A stretch of 64,000 bases of DNA. Origin: Amycolatopsis xylanica (GTDB lineage Bacteria > Actinomycetota > Actinomycetes > Mycobacteriales > Pseudonocardiaceae). The position numbers were made by a program, and so were the translations under genes. A model generated the notes under the pieces. That model was not told the DNA's origin. It was given only the letters and a program-made list of their open reading frames with translations, and did no database searches. The stretch spans positions 62,001 through 126,000 of the forward strand of contig NZ_FNON01000010.1 of assembly GCF_900107045.1 (NCBI RefSeq), read 5' to 3'. Shown here in pieces: positions 7,561 to 16,310 of this stretch. Numbering within the stretch: the stretch's first letter is position 1; each line of letters begins with the position of its first letter.

Positions 7561-8655
7561 TCAGGCGACCGGACGGCCCGCGCCCGCGTAGTCGTCACCC
7601 TGCTTGCGGTACGTGTGCACCTGGACGGCCTGGCCCTCGGTCGGCGCGTCGATCATCTGCTGGTTGCCGATGTACAGGCCGACGTGGTGGATCTTCGTCT
7701 TCGGCTCGCCGTAGAAGATCAGGTCGCCGAGCTGCGGCTCACTGACCGCCTTCACGCTGCGGAACTGCGTGTCGGCCGTGCGCATCAGCTTGACGCCCGC
7801 GCTCCCGTACGCGGCGGTGGTCAGGCCGGAGCAGTCGAAACCGGGGTCGCTGCCGCCCTTGCCGTTGCCGCCCCACACGTACGGCAGGCCGATCTTGCTG
7901 ATCGCGAAGTTCACCGCGCCCAGCACGGCCGGGTTCGGCGCGTCGGAGCGCTGGCCGACGGTGCCGTAGACGTTGAGGGTGGCCAGGGTGCGGTGCAGCA
8001 TCAGGGGAGCGGAGTGCAGTGTGCTCACGGCCTTCCACCACACGTCACCCTTGAGCAGGTCGCGGCCGTCGCCGCAGAGCGCGCGGGCCGCGGTGAGCAC
8101 CACGTCGTCGATGTTCTGCACATCGGGCGTCTTGCCCGACGCGCTGGCCTGCCACTTGTCCCAGATCGCCGACGGCAGCTGCAACGGGCCGTTCGCGTCA
8201 GGGGACGACACCACACGGCCGTAGAAGTCCTTGAACTGCACGTTCCCGATCGGCTTCGACGGGGTGCCCGCCTGGTCGAACTGCGCCTCGAGCGCGCGGC
8301 CGTGGTCGGTGGTGGTCTTGCCGACGGCGGCCAGCGTCACCCACGAGAGGTGGCAGTCCGGCTTCTCCTTGGCCATCGCGAGCGTCGCCTTGGCGTAGCT
8401 CTCCATGGGGCGCAACGGGATGTCGAGCCAGGTGCTGGTCTTGCTGGCCCACGCGTCGAACGCCTGGCCGGGCTCGGCTGGCGGCTTGCTGTTGTCGCGC
8501 AGGATGACCGGCGTCTCGACCGGCGGCAGCTGCGTGGGGGCGGGGTCGGCCGCGGTCGTCGTCTTCGCGCCGCCCGGCGCGAGCTGCACGGCGACGACCA
8601 GCGCGCCCGCCGCGACGACGACGGCTCCGAGGGAGATCACTGCCTTGCGCTTCAC
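7561..8655 (-). CDS. exported NlpC/P60 endopeptidase with a degenerate transglycosylase-like domain
   Basis: 364 residues from GTG 8655, which overlaps the upstream nucleoside hydrolase stop as GTGA. A signal or anchor segment covers residues 6-25. Residues about 65-230 resemble an MltB/SLT-type lytic transglycosylase: ATLAMAKEK, TDHGR, LQLPSAIWDKW and QNIDDVVLTAARALC. However, the usual catalytic Glu before the DHGR motif is Thr (AVGKTTTDHGR, about 111-120). The C-terminal NlpC/P60 domain keeps Cys275 (FDCSGL) and His324 (HHVGLYIG). It probably cuts peptide stems in peptidoglycan during growth or division, using the dead transglycosylase domain for substrate docking. Confidence 0.85.
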   Translation of the reverse strand: MKRKAVISLGAVVVAAGALVVAVQLAPGGAKTTTAADPAPTQLPPVETPVILRDNSKPPAEPGQAFDAWASKTSTWLDIPLRPMESYAKATLAMAKEKPDCHLSWVTLAAVGKTTTDHGRALEAQFDQAGTPSKPIGNVQFKDFYGRVVSSPDANGPLQLPSAIWDKWQASASGKTPDVQNIDDVVLTAARALCGDGRDLLKGDVWWKAVSTLHSAPLMLHRTLATLNVYGTVGQRSDAPNPAVLGAVNFAISKIGLPYVWGGNGKGGSDPGFDCSGLTTAAYGSAGVKLMRTADTQFRSVKAVSEPQLGDLIFYGEPKTKIHHVGLYIGNQQMIDAPTEGQAVQVHTYRKQGDDYAGAGRPVA

Positions 8656-9593
8656 CGGGTACCAGCCAATCGGGTCAGCAGGAATGCGCGGAGTCCGTCG
8701 AGATCGGTGTCCAGCGCGACGTCGACCGTGCGGCCGCCGCCGGGCTTGAGCCTGCGATCGGCCACGGTCGCGCCCCGCGCCGCGCCGAAACCGCAGTCCA
8801 CCTCGATCGGGTAGGTCTCGGTCACCAGGATGCCCGGCTTGATCGCCTCGGCGACGGCGACAGCGTCGTGCAGCACGATCCCGTCGAAGCCCAGCTCGGT
8901 GCGGTAGTGCGCCAGGTACTCGGCGGTCAGGCTCTTCAGCGTCGCGCCGAGCGGGCCGGACGCCGCGAGCTTGCCCAGCCACGCCGAGTCGAACGCGCAG
9001 CGATGCGTGAGGTCGAGCGGCACCAGCACGCAGGGCACGTCCTCCTCGACCAGCACGCGCCGCGCGGCCTCGGGGTCACTCCAGATGTTGAACTCGGCCG
9101 CCGGGGTGCTGTTGCCGTGGTGCAGGCCGCCGCCCATGATCACGATGCGCGCGATCTTCGCCTTGACGCCGGGGTGCGCGGCCAGCAGCAGCGCGATGTT
9201 GGTCAGCGGGCCGATCGGCGCGAGGGTGACCGGCCCGTCCGCCGCTTCGATCAGGGAGACCAGCAGGCTGACGGCGTCCGAGGACTCCAGCGGCCTGGTC
9301 GGCTCCGGCAGGGTGTGCGAGCGGCCGGACAGCCCGTCGGCGCCGTGGACGTGCGCGGCCCTGTCCAGCTGGGCGTGCACGAGCGGCCGGTCCGCGCCCG
9401 CGGCGACCGGCACGTCCGGCCTGCCGCAGAGTTCGAGCAGCCGCCGCGCGTTGAGCGTGGTCGTTTCCAGTGGCACGTTGCCGAAGACCGTGGTCACCCC
9501 GAGTAGCTCGACGTCGTCGCTCAGCGCGGCCAGCCCGATCGCGAACGCGTCATCGACACCCGGATCGGTGTCGATGATCAGCCTCGTCCCCAT
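8652..9593 (-). CDS. nucleoside hydrolase (IunH-like)
   Basis: 313 residues of the inosine-uridine nucleoside hydrolase family, which cleaves the N-glycosidic bond of ribonucleosides for purine or pyrimidine salvage. The Asp cluster DTDPGVDDA, at residues 8-16, binds Ca2+ and ribose. Further family blocks are VFGNVPLETTTLNA, IVMGGG, EFNIWSDPEAA and the C-terminal Asp in VLHDAVA. I chose ATG 9593 because AAGGGG is spaced six bases before it; 9599 and 9620 are in-frame alternatives. It is translationally coupled to the NlpC/P60 gene by a GTGA overlap, a pairing with no obvious metabolic logic. Confidence 0.9.
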   Translation of the reverse strand: MGTRLIIDTDPGVDDAFAIGLAALSDDVELLGVTTVFGNVPLETTTLNARRLLELCGRPDVPVAAGADRPLVHAQLDRAAHVHGADGLSGRSHTLPEPTRPLESSDAVSLLVSLIEAADGPVTLAPIGPLTNIALLLAAHPGVKAKIARIVIMGGGLHHGNSTPAAEFNIWSDPEAARRVLVEEDVPCVLVPLDLTHRCAFDSAWLGKLAASGPLGATLKSLTAEYLAHYRTELGFDGIVLHDAVAVAEAIKPGILVTETYPIEVDCGFGAARGATVADRRLKPGGGRTVDVALDTDLDGLRAFLLTRLAGTR

Positions 9594-9645
9594 GTCCATC
9601 CCCTTGATAACGACGTGCACCCCGCATCAGGTTACGGTCTCGGGT

Positions 9646-10398
9646 ATGACGTCCATGTGGGGTGCACCCGCCATGTCCAGGCTGAAGGCCTGGGGGAAGG
9701 CCCGCCGCGACCCGCGGCAGGCGAAGTTCCTGACCAAGGCCTCGCTGCGCTGGGTGCTGCGCAACCGCGCGTACACGCCCTGGTACCTGGTCCGATACTG
9801 GCGGCTGCTCAAGTTCCGGATCGCCAACCCGCACATCATCCTGCGCGGCATGCTGTTCCTCGGCAAGGACGTCGAGATCCACTGCCGCCCCGGCTACGGC
9901 CGGATGGAGATCGGCCGCTGGGTGCACGTCGGCGACGGCAACGCCATCCGCTGCCACGAGGGCTCGCTGCGCATCGCGGACAAGTGCGTCTTCGGCAGGC
10001 AGAACGTGCTCAACGGCTACCTCGACATCGAGCTCGGCGAGGCCACGCTGGTCGCGGACTGGGTCTACATCTGTGACTTCGACCACGTCACCGCGGACAT
10101 CACCGTGCCGATCAAGGACCAGGGCATCGTGAAGTCCCCGGTCCGCATCGGCCCGGACACCTGGCTCGGCACCAAGGTCACGGTCCTCAAGGGCACCCGC
10201 GTCGGCCGAGGCTGCGTGCTGGGCGCCCACGCGGTCGTCCGCGGCGAGATCCCGGACTACTCGATCGCCGTCGGCTCACCCGCCCGCGTCGTCCGCAACC
10301 GCCAAGACGACTACGCCGCCGACGCGGCCCGCCGCGAAGCCATCGCCGACATGGCCCGCAAAGCCAACAAAGCCCTCCAGAAAACCCTCGAGTCCTAG
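9646..10398 (+). CDS. left-handed beta-helix (hexapeptide) acyltransferase
   Basis: 250 residues. After a basic N-terminal part of about 85 residues, hexapeptide repeats run from about 95 to 225 (for example IADKCVFGRQNVLNG, VRIGPDTWLGTKVTVLKG and VGRGCVLGAHAVV). They end in the typical SIAVGSPARVVRNR. Trimeric enzymes of this fold acetylate or acylate sugars in cell-surface polysaccharides; a His (CDFDHV) is the likely catalytic base. ATG 9646 is chosen, with ATG 9673 as an alternative. Divergent from the nucleoside hydrolase with 52 bases between; the stop is followed two bases later by a long palindromic repeat. Confidence 0.85.
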   Translation: MTSMWGAPAMSRLKAWGKARRDPRQAKFLTKASLRWVLRNRAYTPWYLVRYWRLLKFRIANPHIILRGMLFLGKDVEIHCRPGYGRMEIGRWVHVGDGNAIRCHEGSLRIADKCVFGRQNVLNGYLDIELGEATLVADWVYICDFDHVTADITVPIKDQGIVKSPVRIGPDTWLGTKVTVLKGTRVGRGCVLGAHAVVRGEIPDYSIAVGSPARVVRNRQDDYAADAARREAIADMARKANKALQKTLES

Positions 10399-10400
10399 GC

Positions 10401-10466
10401 GAACGGGATAAAGCGGGCTTTATCCCGGGGAAAAGCACCCGGGATAAAGCCCGCTTTATCCCGTTC
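10401..10466. repeat. family-1 palindromic repeat (copy 1)
   Basis: A 66-bp perfect-type palindrome beginning GAACGGGATAAAGC two bases after the acyltransferase stop. Each arm is itself a palindrome (GGGATAAAGC-GG-GCTTTATCCC), so it can form one long hairpin or two small ones. Other copies are at 13861, 29095, 35841 and 59311. It probably acts as a bidirectional terminator. Confidence 0.85.
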
Positions 10467-10492
10467 TGGCTCAGGGGCAGGCTCCGCAAGGA

Positions 10493-10612
10493 ACAAGGGT
10501 GGCCCTTGTAACGCTCAGCGTGACAAGGGCCGCCCTTGTCACGTCCGGGCGCACGTTGTGAACGAGGCGCTCACAACGCTCAAGGTTGCAAAAGAGCCGC
10601 TCGCAACGTTCA
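10493..10612. repeat. cluster of four further hairpins between convergent genes
   Basis: Four palindromes follow copy 1 of family 1. Two are related, ACAAGGGTGGCCCTTGT (10493-10509) and GACAAGGGCCGCCCTTGTC (10522-10540). Two more are related 21-23 bp units, with arms GTTGTGA/TCACAAC (10555-10577) and GTTGC/GCAAC (10585-10607). The PASTA gene's TGA stop is at the right edge. The whole 210-base gap is therefore structured, between convergent genes. Confidence 0.75.
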
Positions 10613-10876
10613 CGACCCCGGCTTGGGGCAGGGCTCCTTCAGCTTGACGACGTCGAGTTCCACCGGCTCGTAGCGCTTGACCGGTGCGCCTGCGGCGGGG
10701 CGCTGGGCGCAGACCTTCCAGTGCGCGGGCCACAGGACCGGGCGGTCGTCGCCGGAGATGTCGCGGACGTGGACCGGGTTCTGCCAGCCGATCTGGTCGT
10801 ACGCCTCGACCACCGTCTTGCCGACGACGTCGGGCATCGGCGGCAGCAGCAACAGGGCGATCATGATCGACTTCAT
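10610..10876 (-). CDS. small PASTA-domain protein
   Basis: 88 residues. A short hydrophobic N-terminus (MKSIMIALLLLPPM) leads directly into one PASTA repeat: MPDVVGKTVVEAYDQIGW, the core pattern of serine/threonine kinase and PBP2x peptidoglycan-sensing domains. It ends with two Pro/Cys/Lys-rich blocks. The hydrophobic start is too short to be certain of export. A lone PASTA unit could bind muropeptides or beta-lactams at the surface. No kinase is adjacent. Its TGA stop lies in the palindrome half-site TCGTGAACG. Confidence 0.75.
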   Translation of the reverse strand: MKSIMIALLLLPPMPDVVGKTVVEAYDQIGWQNPVHVRDISGDDRPVLWPAHWKVCAQRPAAGAPVKRYEPVELDVVKLKEPCPKPGS

Positions 10877-10924
10877 GGATCCTGCTTACCGCGCCGCCGT
10901 GCCCGTCCCAAGCAGGTGCACCCG

Positions 10925-12349
10925 TTAGGACTTCGGCACCGCCGGATAGGGGACGAAGGTGCTGGTGTTCTCGTCGACCGTGAGCTGCTTGCCGATCGTG
11001 GGGAACGCGCGCTGCGAGCACGCCGGGCGTTCGCAGACTTTGCAGCCCATGCCGATCGGGGTCGCGGCCGCGCGGTCGTCCAGGTCGAGGCCGGTCGAAT
11101 AGATCAGGCGGCGGGCGTGCCGCAGTTCGCAGCCGAGGCCGACCGTGAACGTCTTTCCCGGGCTGCCGTAACCGCCGATGTTGCGTGACACCGTGCGCGC
11201 GATCCAGAAATAGCTCTTGCCGTCGGGCACGGTCGCGATCTGTGTGAGGATTTTGCCGGGTGAGGTGAACGCTTCGTAGATGTTCCACAGCGGACACGCG
11301 CCGCCCACCCGTGAGAAGTGGAAACCGGCCGCCGACTGGCGTTTCGACATGTTGCCCGCGCGGTCCACCCGCACGAAGGAGAACGGCACCCCGCGCATCT
11401 TGGGGCGCTGCAAGGTGGACAGGCGGTGGCAGACCGTCTCGAAGCCGACGCCGAAGTGGTCGCACAGCCGCTCGATGTCGTAGCGGAAGCCTTCCGCCGC
11501 CGACAGGAATGGTCCATAGGGGAGGATCAGCGCGCCCGCGAAGTAGTTCGCCAGCCCGACGCGGGCCAGAGACCTGGCCGCAGGCCCCGAAAACGCCCAC
11601 GAGTCGGCGAGTTCGGTGATCAGGTCGTCGTATTCGAGCAACGCGATTTGCGAAGCCATGCGAAACGCCTGCTGGCCGACGCGCAGGCTCGGCGCGAGCC
11701 GCAGCACGCGGGCACGCGGGTCGTAGCGGTGCTGTTCGTCGGATGCCTGGTTGATGCCCTCGCTGGTGACCTCGACGCCGTGTTTCACCGTCAGGTATTC
11801 GCGTAGCGCGCCGAGCACTTCGCCCCGGCGCAACGGCGTCGACACCGCCATGCGCTCGGCGCGCTCGTCGAGCTCGGCGACGTAGTTCTCGCGCTCGTAG
11901 AAGAAGTCGCGCACCTCCTCGTGCGGGAGGCTGCCCGCCGCGCTGCCGTGCAGGCCGAGGCCGTTTTCCGTGGTCAGCGCCGCGGTGTTCTCGACGGCGT
12001 TGCGGTAGCTGCGGTGCAGTTTGACCAGTGCCTGCGCGATGGTCGGCAGGTTGGTGGCGAGCTCGTTCAGCTCGGAGGTGGTCACGTCGACGCCGATCAC
12101 CTCGTCGAGCAGCGCTTCCTTGACGTCGGCGACCAGGCGGGCGGTGTCGTTGTTGGCGAAGAACTCCGTGTCGACACCGAAAGCCTGCGTGATGCGCAGC
12201 AGCACGGGAACGGTCAGCGGGCGCGAATTGTGCTCGATCTGGTTGAGGTAACTGGGTGAGATCTCCAGCACACGAGCCAGATCCGCCTGGCTCATCGACC
12301 GGCTTTCGCGCAGATGCCGCAGCCGCGCCCCGGCGAAGGTTTTGTCCAC
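10925..12349 (-). CDS. ramB: RamB-type regulator of acetate and glyoxylate metabolism
   Basis: 474 residues from GTG 12349, equal to the length I recall for Corynebacterium RamB. The N-terminal XRE helix-turn-helix is at about residues 7-65 (LRESRSMSQADLARVLEISPS). A central IrrE/ScfR-like region follows, and the C-terminal short-chain acyl-sensing domain ends in a cysteine cluster (GMGCKVCERPACSQRAFP) typical of RamB. RamB represses aceA, aceB and acetate activation genes in corynebacteria and mycobacteria. Here it is divergent from aceA with a symmetric site in the 227-base gap, so autoregulation and aceA control are expected. The 32 in-frame residues upstream lack family similarity and are left out. 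Confidence 0.9.
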   Translation of the reverse strand: MDKTFAGARLRHLRESRSMSQADLARVLEISPSYLNQIEHNSRPLTVPVLLRITQAFGVDTEFFANNDTARLVADVKEALLDEVIGVDVTTSELNELATNLPTIAQALVKLHRSYRNAVENTAALTTENGLGLHGSAAGSLPHEEVRDFFYERENYVAELDERAERMAVSTPLRRGEVLGALREYLTVKHGVEVTSEGINQASDEQHRYDPRARVLRLAPSLRVGQQAFRMASQIALLEYDDLITELADSWAFSGPAARSLARVGLANYFAGALILPYGPFLSAAEGFRYDIERLCDHFGVGFETVCHRLSTLQRPKMRGVPFSFVRVDRAGNMSKRQSAAGFHFSRVGGACPLWNIYEAFTSPGKILTQIATVPDGKSYFWIARTVSRNIGGYGSPGKTFTVGLGCELRHARRLIYSTGLDLDDRAAATPIGMGCKVCERPACSQRAFPTIGKQLTVDENTSTFVPYPAVPKS

Positions 12350-12422
12350 TCTGGCCTCTCTGTCCGCAAGGTTTCCGGTTCTGAACGATTCCGTGAACGA
12401 TCCAGAACGCGGATTCTCGCTC

Positions 12423-12447
12423 GGTTGCGAACCTGCGATTCGCAACC
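12423..12447. promoter_or_regulatory. putative RamB operator in the ramB-aceA intergenic region
   Basis: GGTTGCGAA (12423-12431) and TTCGCAACC (12439-12447) form a perfect 9-7-9 inverted repeat between the divergent ramB and aceA genes. A further half-site TTCGCAAC is at 12555-12562, just before the aceA ribosome site, and TTCGCAG lies near 12469. The motif resembles the TTTGCAAA-type RamB boxes known from corynebacteria, with GC-shifted bases. Confidence 0.6.
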
Positions 12448-12576
12448 TTCACAGAAGCGTACGGAATCTTCGCAGAAATTGGCAAATTGGCGCTCTGGAT
12501 CTCGTTTCCCCGGCCGTGTCAGGGTCTGGACCGGCAAGACGAGACATCGCAAGATTCGCAACACCCGGGAGCATCG

Positions 12577-13851
<1,275 letters not shown>

Positions 13852-13860
13852 CGCAGCCCA

Positions 13861-13913
13861 GGATTTAGCGGGCTTTATCCCGGAAAAGCGCCGGGATAAA
13901 GCCCGCTAAATCC
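13861..13913. repeat. family-1 palindromic repeat (copy 2, between aceA and aceB)
   Basis: A 53-bp palindrome with inner arms GGGATAAAGC/GCTTTATCCC as in the other copies, but outer arms GGATTTAGC/GCTAAATCC. The outer changes are matched on both sides, so pairing is kept. It starts nine bases after the aceA stop and ends 21 bases before the aceB start. It could attenuate readthrough or stabilise the aceA mRNA 3' end. Confidence 0.8.
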
Positions 13914-13934
13914 CCCCTTCTTGGAGGACTTGAG

Positions 13935-15527
13935 ATGAAGCTGGACTACCGGATTGAGGTCACCGGACCGGATGGCCCGCGGTTCGACGAGATCCTCACC
14001 CCCGCCGCGCTCGCCTTCGTGGCCAAGCTGGACAACGCCTTCGCCGGCCGTCGCGCCGAGCTGCTCGACGCGCGCCGTCTCCGCCGCGAGAAGATCCGCT
14101 CCGGCGAGGAGACGCTCGGGTTCCTGCCCGAGACCGCCTCGATCCGGAACGACGACTCGTGGCACGTGGCGCCCACCGCGCCCGGGCTCGAGGACCGCCG
14201 CGTCGAGATCACCGGCCCGACCGACCGCAAGATGACGGTCAACGCGCTCAACTCCGGCGCCAAGGTCTGGCTCGCCGACTTCGAGGACGCCACGTCTCCG
14301 ACCTGGCACAACGTGATCGACGGCCAGCTCAACCTCTTCGACGGCATCCGCCGCGCGATCGACTTCACCACCGAGTCCGGCAAGCACTACGCCGTCGGCG
14401 AGTCGCCTGCCACCATCGTCGCCCGCCCGCGTGGCTGGCACCTGGTGGAGAAGCACATCCGCATCGACGGCCGCCCGGTGTCGGCGAGCCTGGTCGACTT
14501 CGGGCTGTACTTCTTCCACAACGCGCGCCAGCTCATCGCCCGCGGCCGCGGCCCGTACTTCTACCTGCCCAAGCTGGAAAGCCACCTCGAAGCCCGGCTG
14601 TGGAACGACGTTTTCCTGCTGGCGCAAGACGAACTGGGCATCCCGCGCGGGACGGTCCGCGCGACCGTGCTGATCGAGACGATCACCGCGGCGTTCGAAA
14701 TGGACGAGATCCTCTACGAACTGCGCGAGCACGTCGCCGGGCTCAACGCCGGCCGCTGGGACTACATCTTCAGTGTCATCAAGAACTTCTCCGAGCACGG
14801 CGCCGACTTCGTGCTGCCGGACCGGGCGCAGGTGACGATGACCGTGCCGTTCATGCGGTCCTACACCGAACTGCTGGTGCGGACCTGCCACAAGCGTGGC
14901 GCGCACGCCATCGGCGGCATGGCGGCGTTCATCCCGTCGAAGGACCCGAAGGTCAACGCGGTCGCCATCGACAAGGTCCGCGCGGACAAGGAACGCGAGG
15001 CGGGCGACGGATTCGACGGCTCGTGGGTCGCCCACCCCGGCCTGGTCCCGGTGTGCCGCGAGGTCTTCGACGAGGTGCTCGGCGGCTGGCCGAACCAGCT
15101 CGGCAAGCTGCGTGAGGACGTCGTGGTCACCGCCGAGGACCTGCTCGACGTGGCCAGCGCGGGCGGCGAGGTCACCGAGGCCGGCGTGCGCGGCAACATC
15201 AACGTCGCGCTGCGGTACATCGACGCGTGGCTGCGCGGCACCGGCGCGGCGGCGATCCACAACCTGATGGAGGACGCCGCCACCGCGGAGATCGCGCGCT
15301 GCCAGGTGTGGCAGTGGATCCGCAACGGCACCAAGCTCGAAGACGGCACGGCGCTCACCCACGAGCTGGCAGTGTCCTATTTGGACGAAGAGCTCGCGTC
15401 GATCCGGGCGGAACTCGGCCACTCCCGGCTCGATGACGCTCGTGCCATCTTCGAAGAGACCGCGCTCGGCGAGAAGCTCCCCAGCTTCCTGACGACGAGC
15501 GCTTACGCGCGGTACCTCACCGCGTGA
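13935..15527 (+). CDS. aceB: malate synthase, AceB (isoform A) type
   Basis: 530 residues; condenses glyoxylate and acetyl-CoA to malate, completing the glyoxylate shunt. The length and the blocks VWLADFEDATSPTW, GPYFYLPKLESHLEAR, GLNAGRWDYIFS and AFIPSKDP define the 60-kDa A isoform. This differs from the longer GlcB used by mycobacteria. The start ATG 13935 is preceded by GGAGG (13924-13928). With aceA upstream on the same strand it forms the complete shunt, probably under RamB. Two strong hairpins follow the stop. Confidence 0.95.
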   Translation: MKLDYRIEVTGPDGPRFDEILTPAALAFVAKLDNAFAGRRAELLDARRLRREKIRSGEETLGFLPETASIRNDDSWHVAPTAPGLEDRRVEITGPTDRKMTVNALNSGAKVWLADFEDATSPTWHNVIDGQLNLFDGIRRAIDFTTESGKHYAVGESPATIVARPRGWHLVEKHIRIDGRPVSASLVDFGLYFFHNARQLIARGRGPYFYLPKLESHLEARLWNDVFLLAQDELGIPRGTVRATVLIETITAAFEMDEILYELREHVAGLNAGRWDYIFSVIKNFSEHGADFVLPDRAQVTMTVPFMRSYTELLVRTCHKRGAHAIGGMAAFIPSKDPKVNAVAIDKVRADKEREAGDGFDGSWVAHPGLVPVCREVFDEVLGGWPNQLGKLREDVVVTAEDLLDVASAGGEVTEAGVRGNINVALRYIDAWLRGTGAAAIHNLMEDAATAEIARCQVWQWIRNGTKLEDGTALTHELAVSYLDEELASIRAELGHSRLDDARAIFEETALGEKLPSFLTTSAYARYLTA

Positions 15528-15533
15528 GAGACC

Positions 15534-15569
15534 CCGCTCCGGTCCCTACCTGACGAGGGACCGGAGCGG
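15534..15569. terminator. terminator hairpin after aceB
   Basis: CCGCTCCGGTCCCT (15534-15547) pairs perfectly with AGGGACCGGAGCGG (15556-15569) around an eight-base loop, seven bases past the aceB stop. There is no T-tract. A 14-bp GC-rich stem this close to the stop is a good actinobacterial terminator candidate. Confidence 0.8.
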
Positions 15570-15601
15570 TGCACACCGGGAATGGATTTGGGCCGGTGTG
15601 T

Positions 15602-15648
15602 GGAGCGGGTCCGGCGCAGGGTGGCTCCCCTTGCGCCGGGCCCGCTCC
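15602..15648. terminator. second hairpin in the aceB/TetR convergent gap
   Basis: GGAGCGGGTCCGGCGCA (15602-15618) pairs with TGCGCCGGGCCCGCTCC (15632-15648) with one G-T type mismatch. With the preceding hairpin and the family-2 repeat that follows, the 181-base gap between two convergent genes is nearly all stem-loops. Confidence 0.7.
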
Positions 15649-15660
15649 GAGGGTTTGCCC

Positions 15661-15724
15661 AGCTCAGGGGTCGTGAGTGGCGCGGCCGGTTCTAACCGGT
15701 CCAAACACTCACGACCCCTGAGCT
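15661..15724. repeat. family-2 palindromic repeat (copy 1)
   Basis: A 64-bp palindrome. The outer arms AGCTCAGGGGTCGTGAGTG and CACTCACGACCCCTGAGCT are perfectly complementary, and the centre holds CCGGTTCTAACCGG. The right arm lies inside the TetR gene and supplies its last codons and TGA stop. A second copy is at 19953-20004. Confidence 0.8.
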
Positions 15725-16227
15725 GCGAAAACGAGGTCTTTGGCGGTCAGGGCCTCGCCTGGGTCGCCGGTGATGGCCGCGAGCACGGTCGCGCCCTCCA
15801 TCGCCACGAAGATCCGGTCACCGTCGGCGCTCAGCCCACGCAAGTACCGCCGGACTTCGTTCTTGTGCAGCCGGATCGCGGCGGCGATGCCGGGCGCGGG
15901 GGAGCCCAGCTCCCCGAACGAGTTGATGAACGCGCAGCCCCGGAACCCGGGTTCGCTGAACCAGTCGTGCAGCCAGTCGAACACCGCCAGCGGATCGTTG
16001 CCGTGCGCGGTCACGTAGGCCTCCAGCGATGCGCGCCAACGCTTGTCCCGCCGCAGCAGGTACGCCTCGACAAGCTCGTCCTTCGAAGCGAAGCACTGGT
16101 AAAGCCGCTTCAACGAGACCCCGGACTCGGCGCGGATCGCGTCCATGCCGACGGCCGAGACGCCGTGCGCGTAGAAGAGCGACTCGGCGGCGTCGAGCAG
16201 CCGTTCGGTCGCCTCGGTGTGGTCCAC
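15709..16227 (-). CDS. TetR family transcriptional regulator
   Basis: 172 residues. The N-terminal helix-turn-helix reads LLDAAESLFYAHGVSAVGMDAI then SLKRLYQCFASKDELVEAYL, a standard TetR DNA-binding unit. The C-terminal ligand domain contains GFRGCAFINSFGEL, a segment seen in YcdC/AefR-like TetR proteins whose Cys may be reactive. It starts at GTG 16227. It is divergent from an NTF2-like gene, and two perfect-arm palindromes lie between them, so it probably represses both. The last four codons and the stop are provided by a family-2 repeat. Confidence 0.85.
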   Translation of the reverse strand: MDHTEATERLLDAAESLFYAHGVSAVGMDAIRAESGVSLKRLYQCFASKDELVEAYLLRRDKRWRASLEAYVTAHGNDPLAVFDWLHDWFSEPGFRGCAFINSFGELGSPAPGIAAAIRLHKNEVRRYLRGLSADGDRIFVAMEGATVLAAITGDPGEALTAKDLVFAAQGS

Positions 16228-16246
16228 GACACCTGCCTCTGGTTTG

Positions 16247-16289
16247 GAGAACGTGCGTTCTCTAGGCTATCCGGAGAACGCATGTTCTC
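16247..16289. promoter_or_regulatory. paired TetR operators
   Basis: Two near-identical dyads, GAGAACGTGCGTTCTC (16247-16262) and GAGAACGCATGTTCTC (16274-16289), are spaced 27 bases centre to centre between the divergent tetR and NTF2-like genes. They are themselves set in a larger symmetry with GGTTTG and CAAACC flanks (16241-16296). The arrangement suggests two cooperative TetR dimers covering both promoters. Confidence 0.75.
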
Positions 16290-16310
16290 CAAACCGAGGG
16301 AGCACTAGTC

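Noticed and set aside
10539..12485. 648-codon minus-strand frame overlapping ramB
   Set aside because: Out of frame with ramB, which has full family motifs; the longer frame is compositionally biased.
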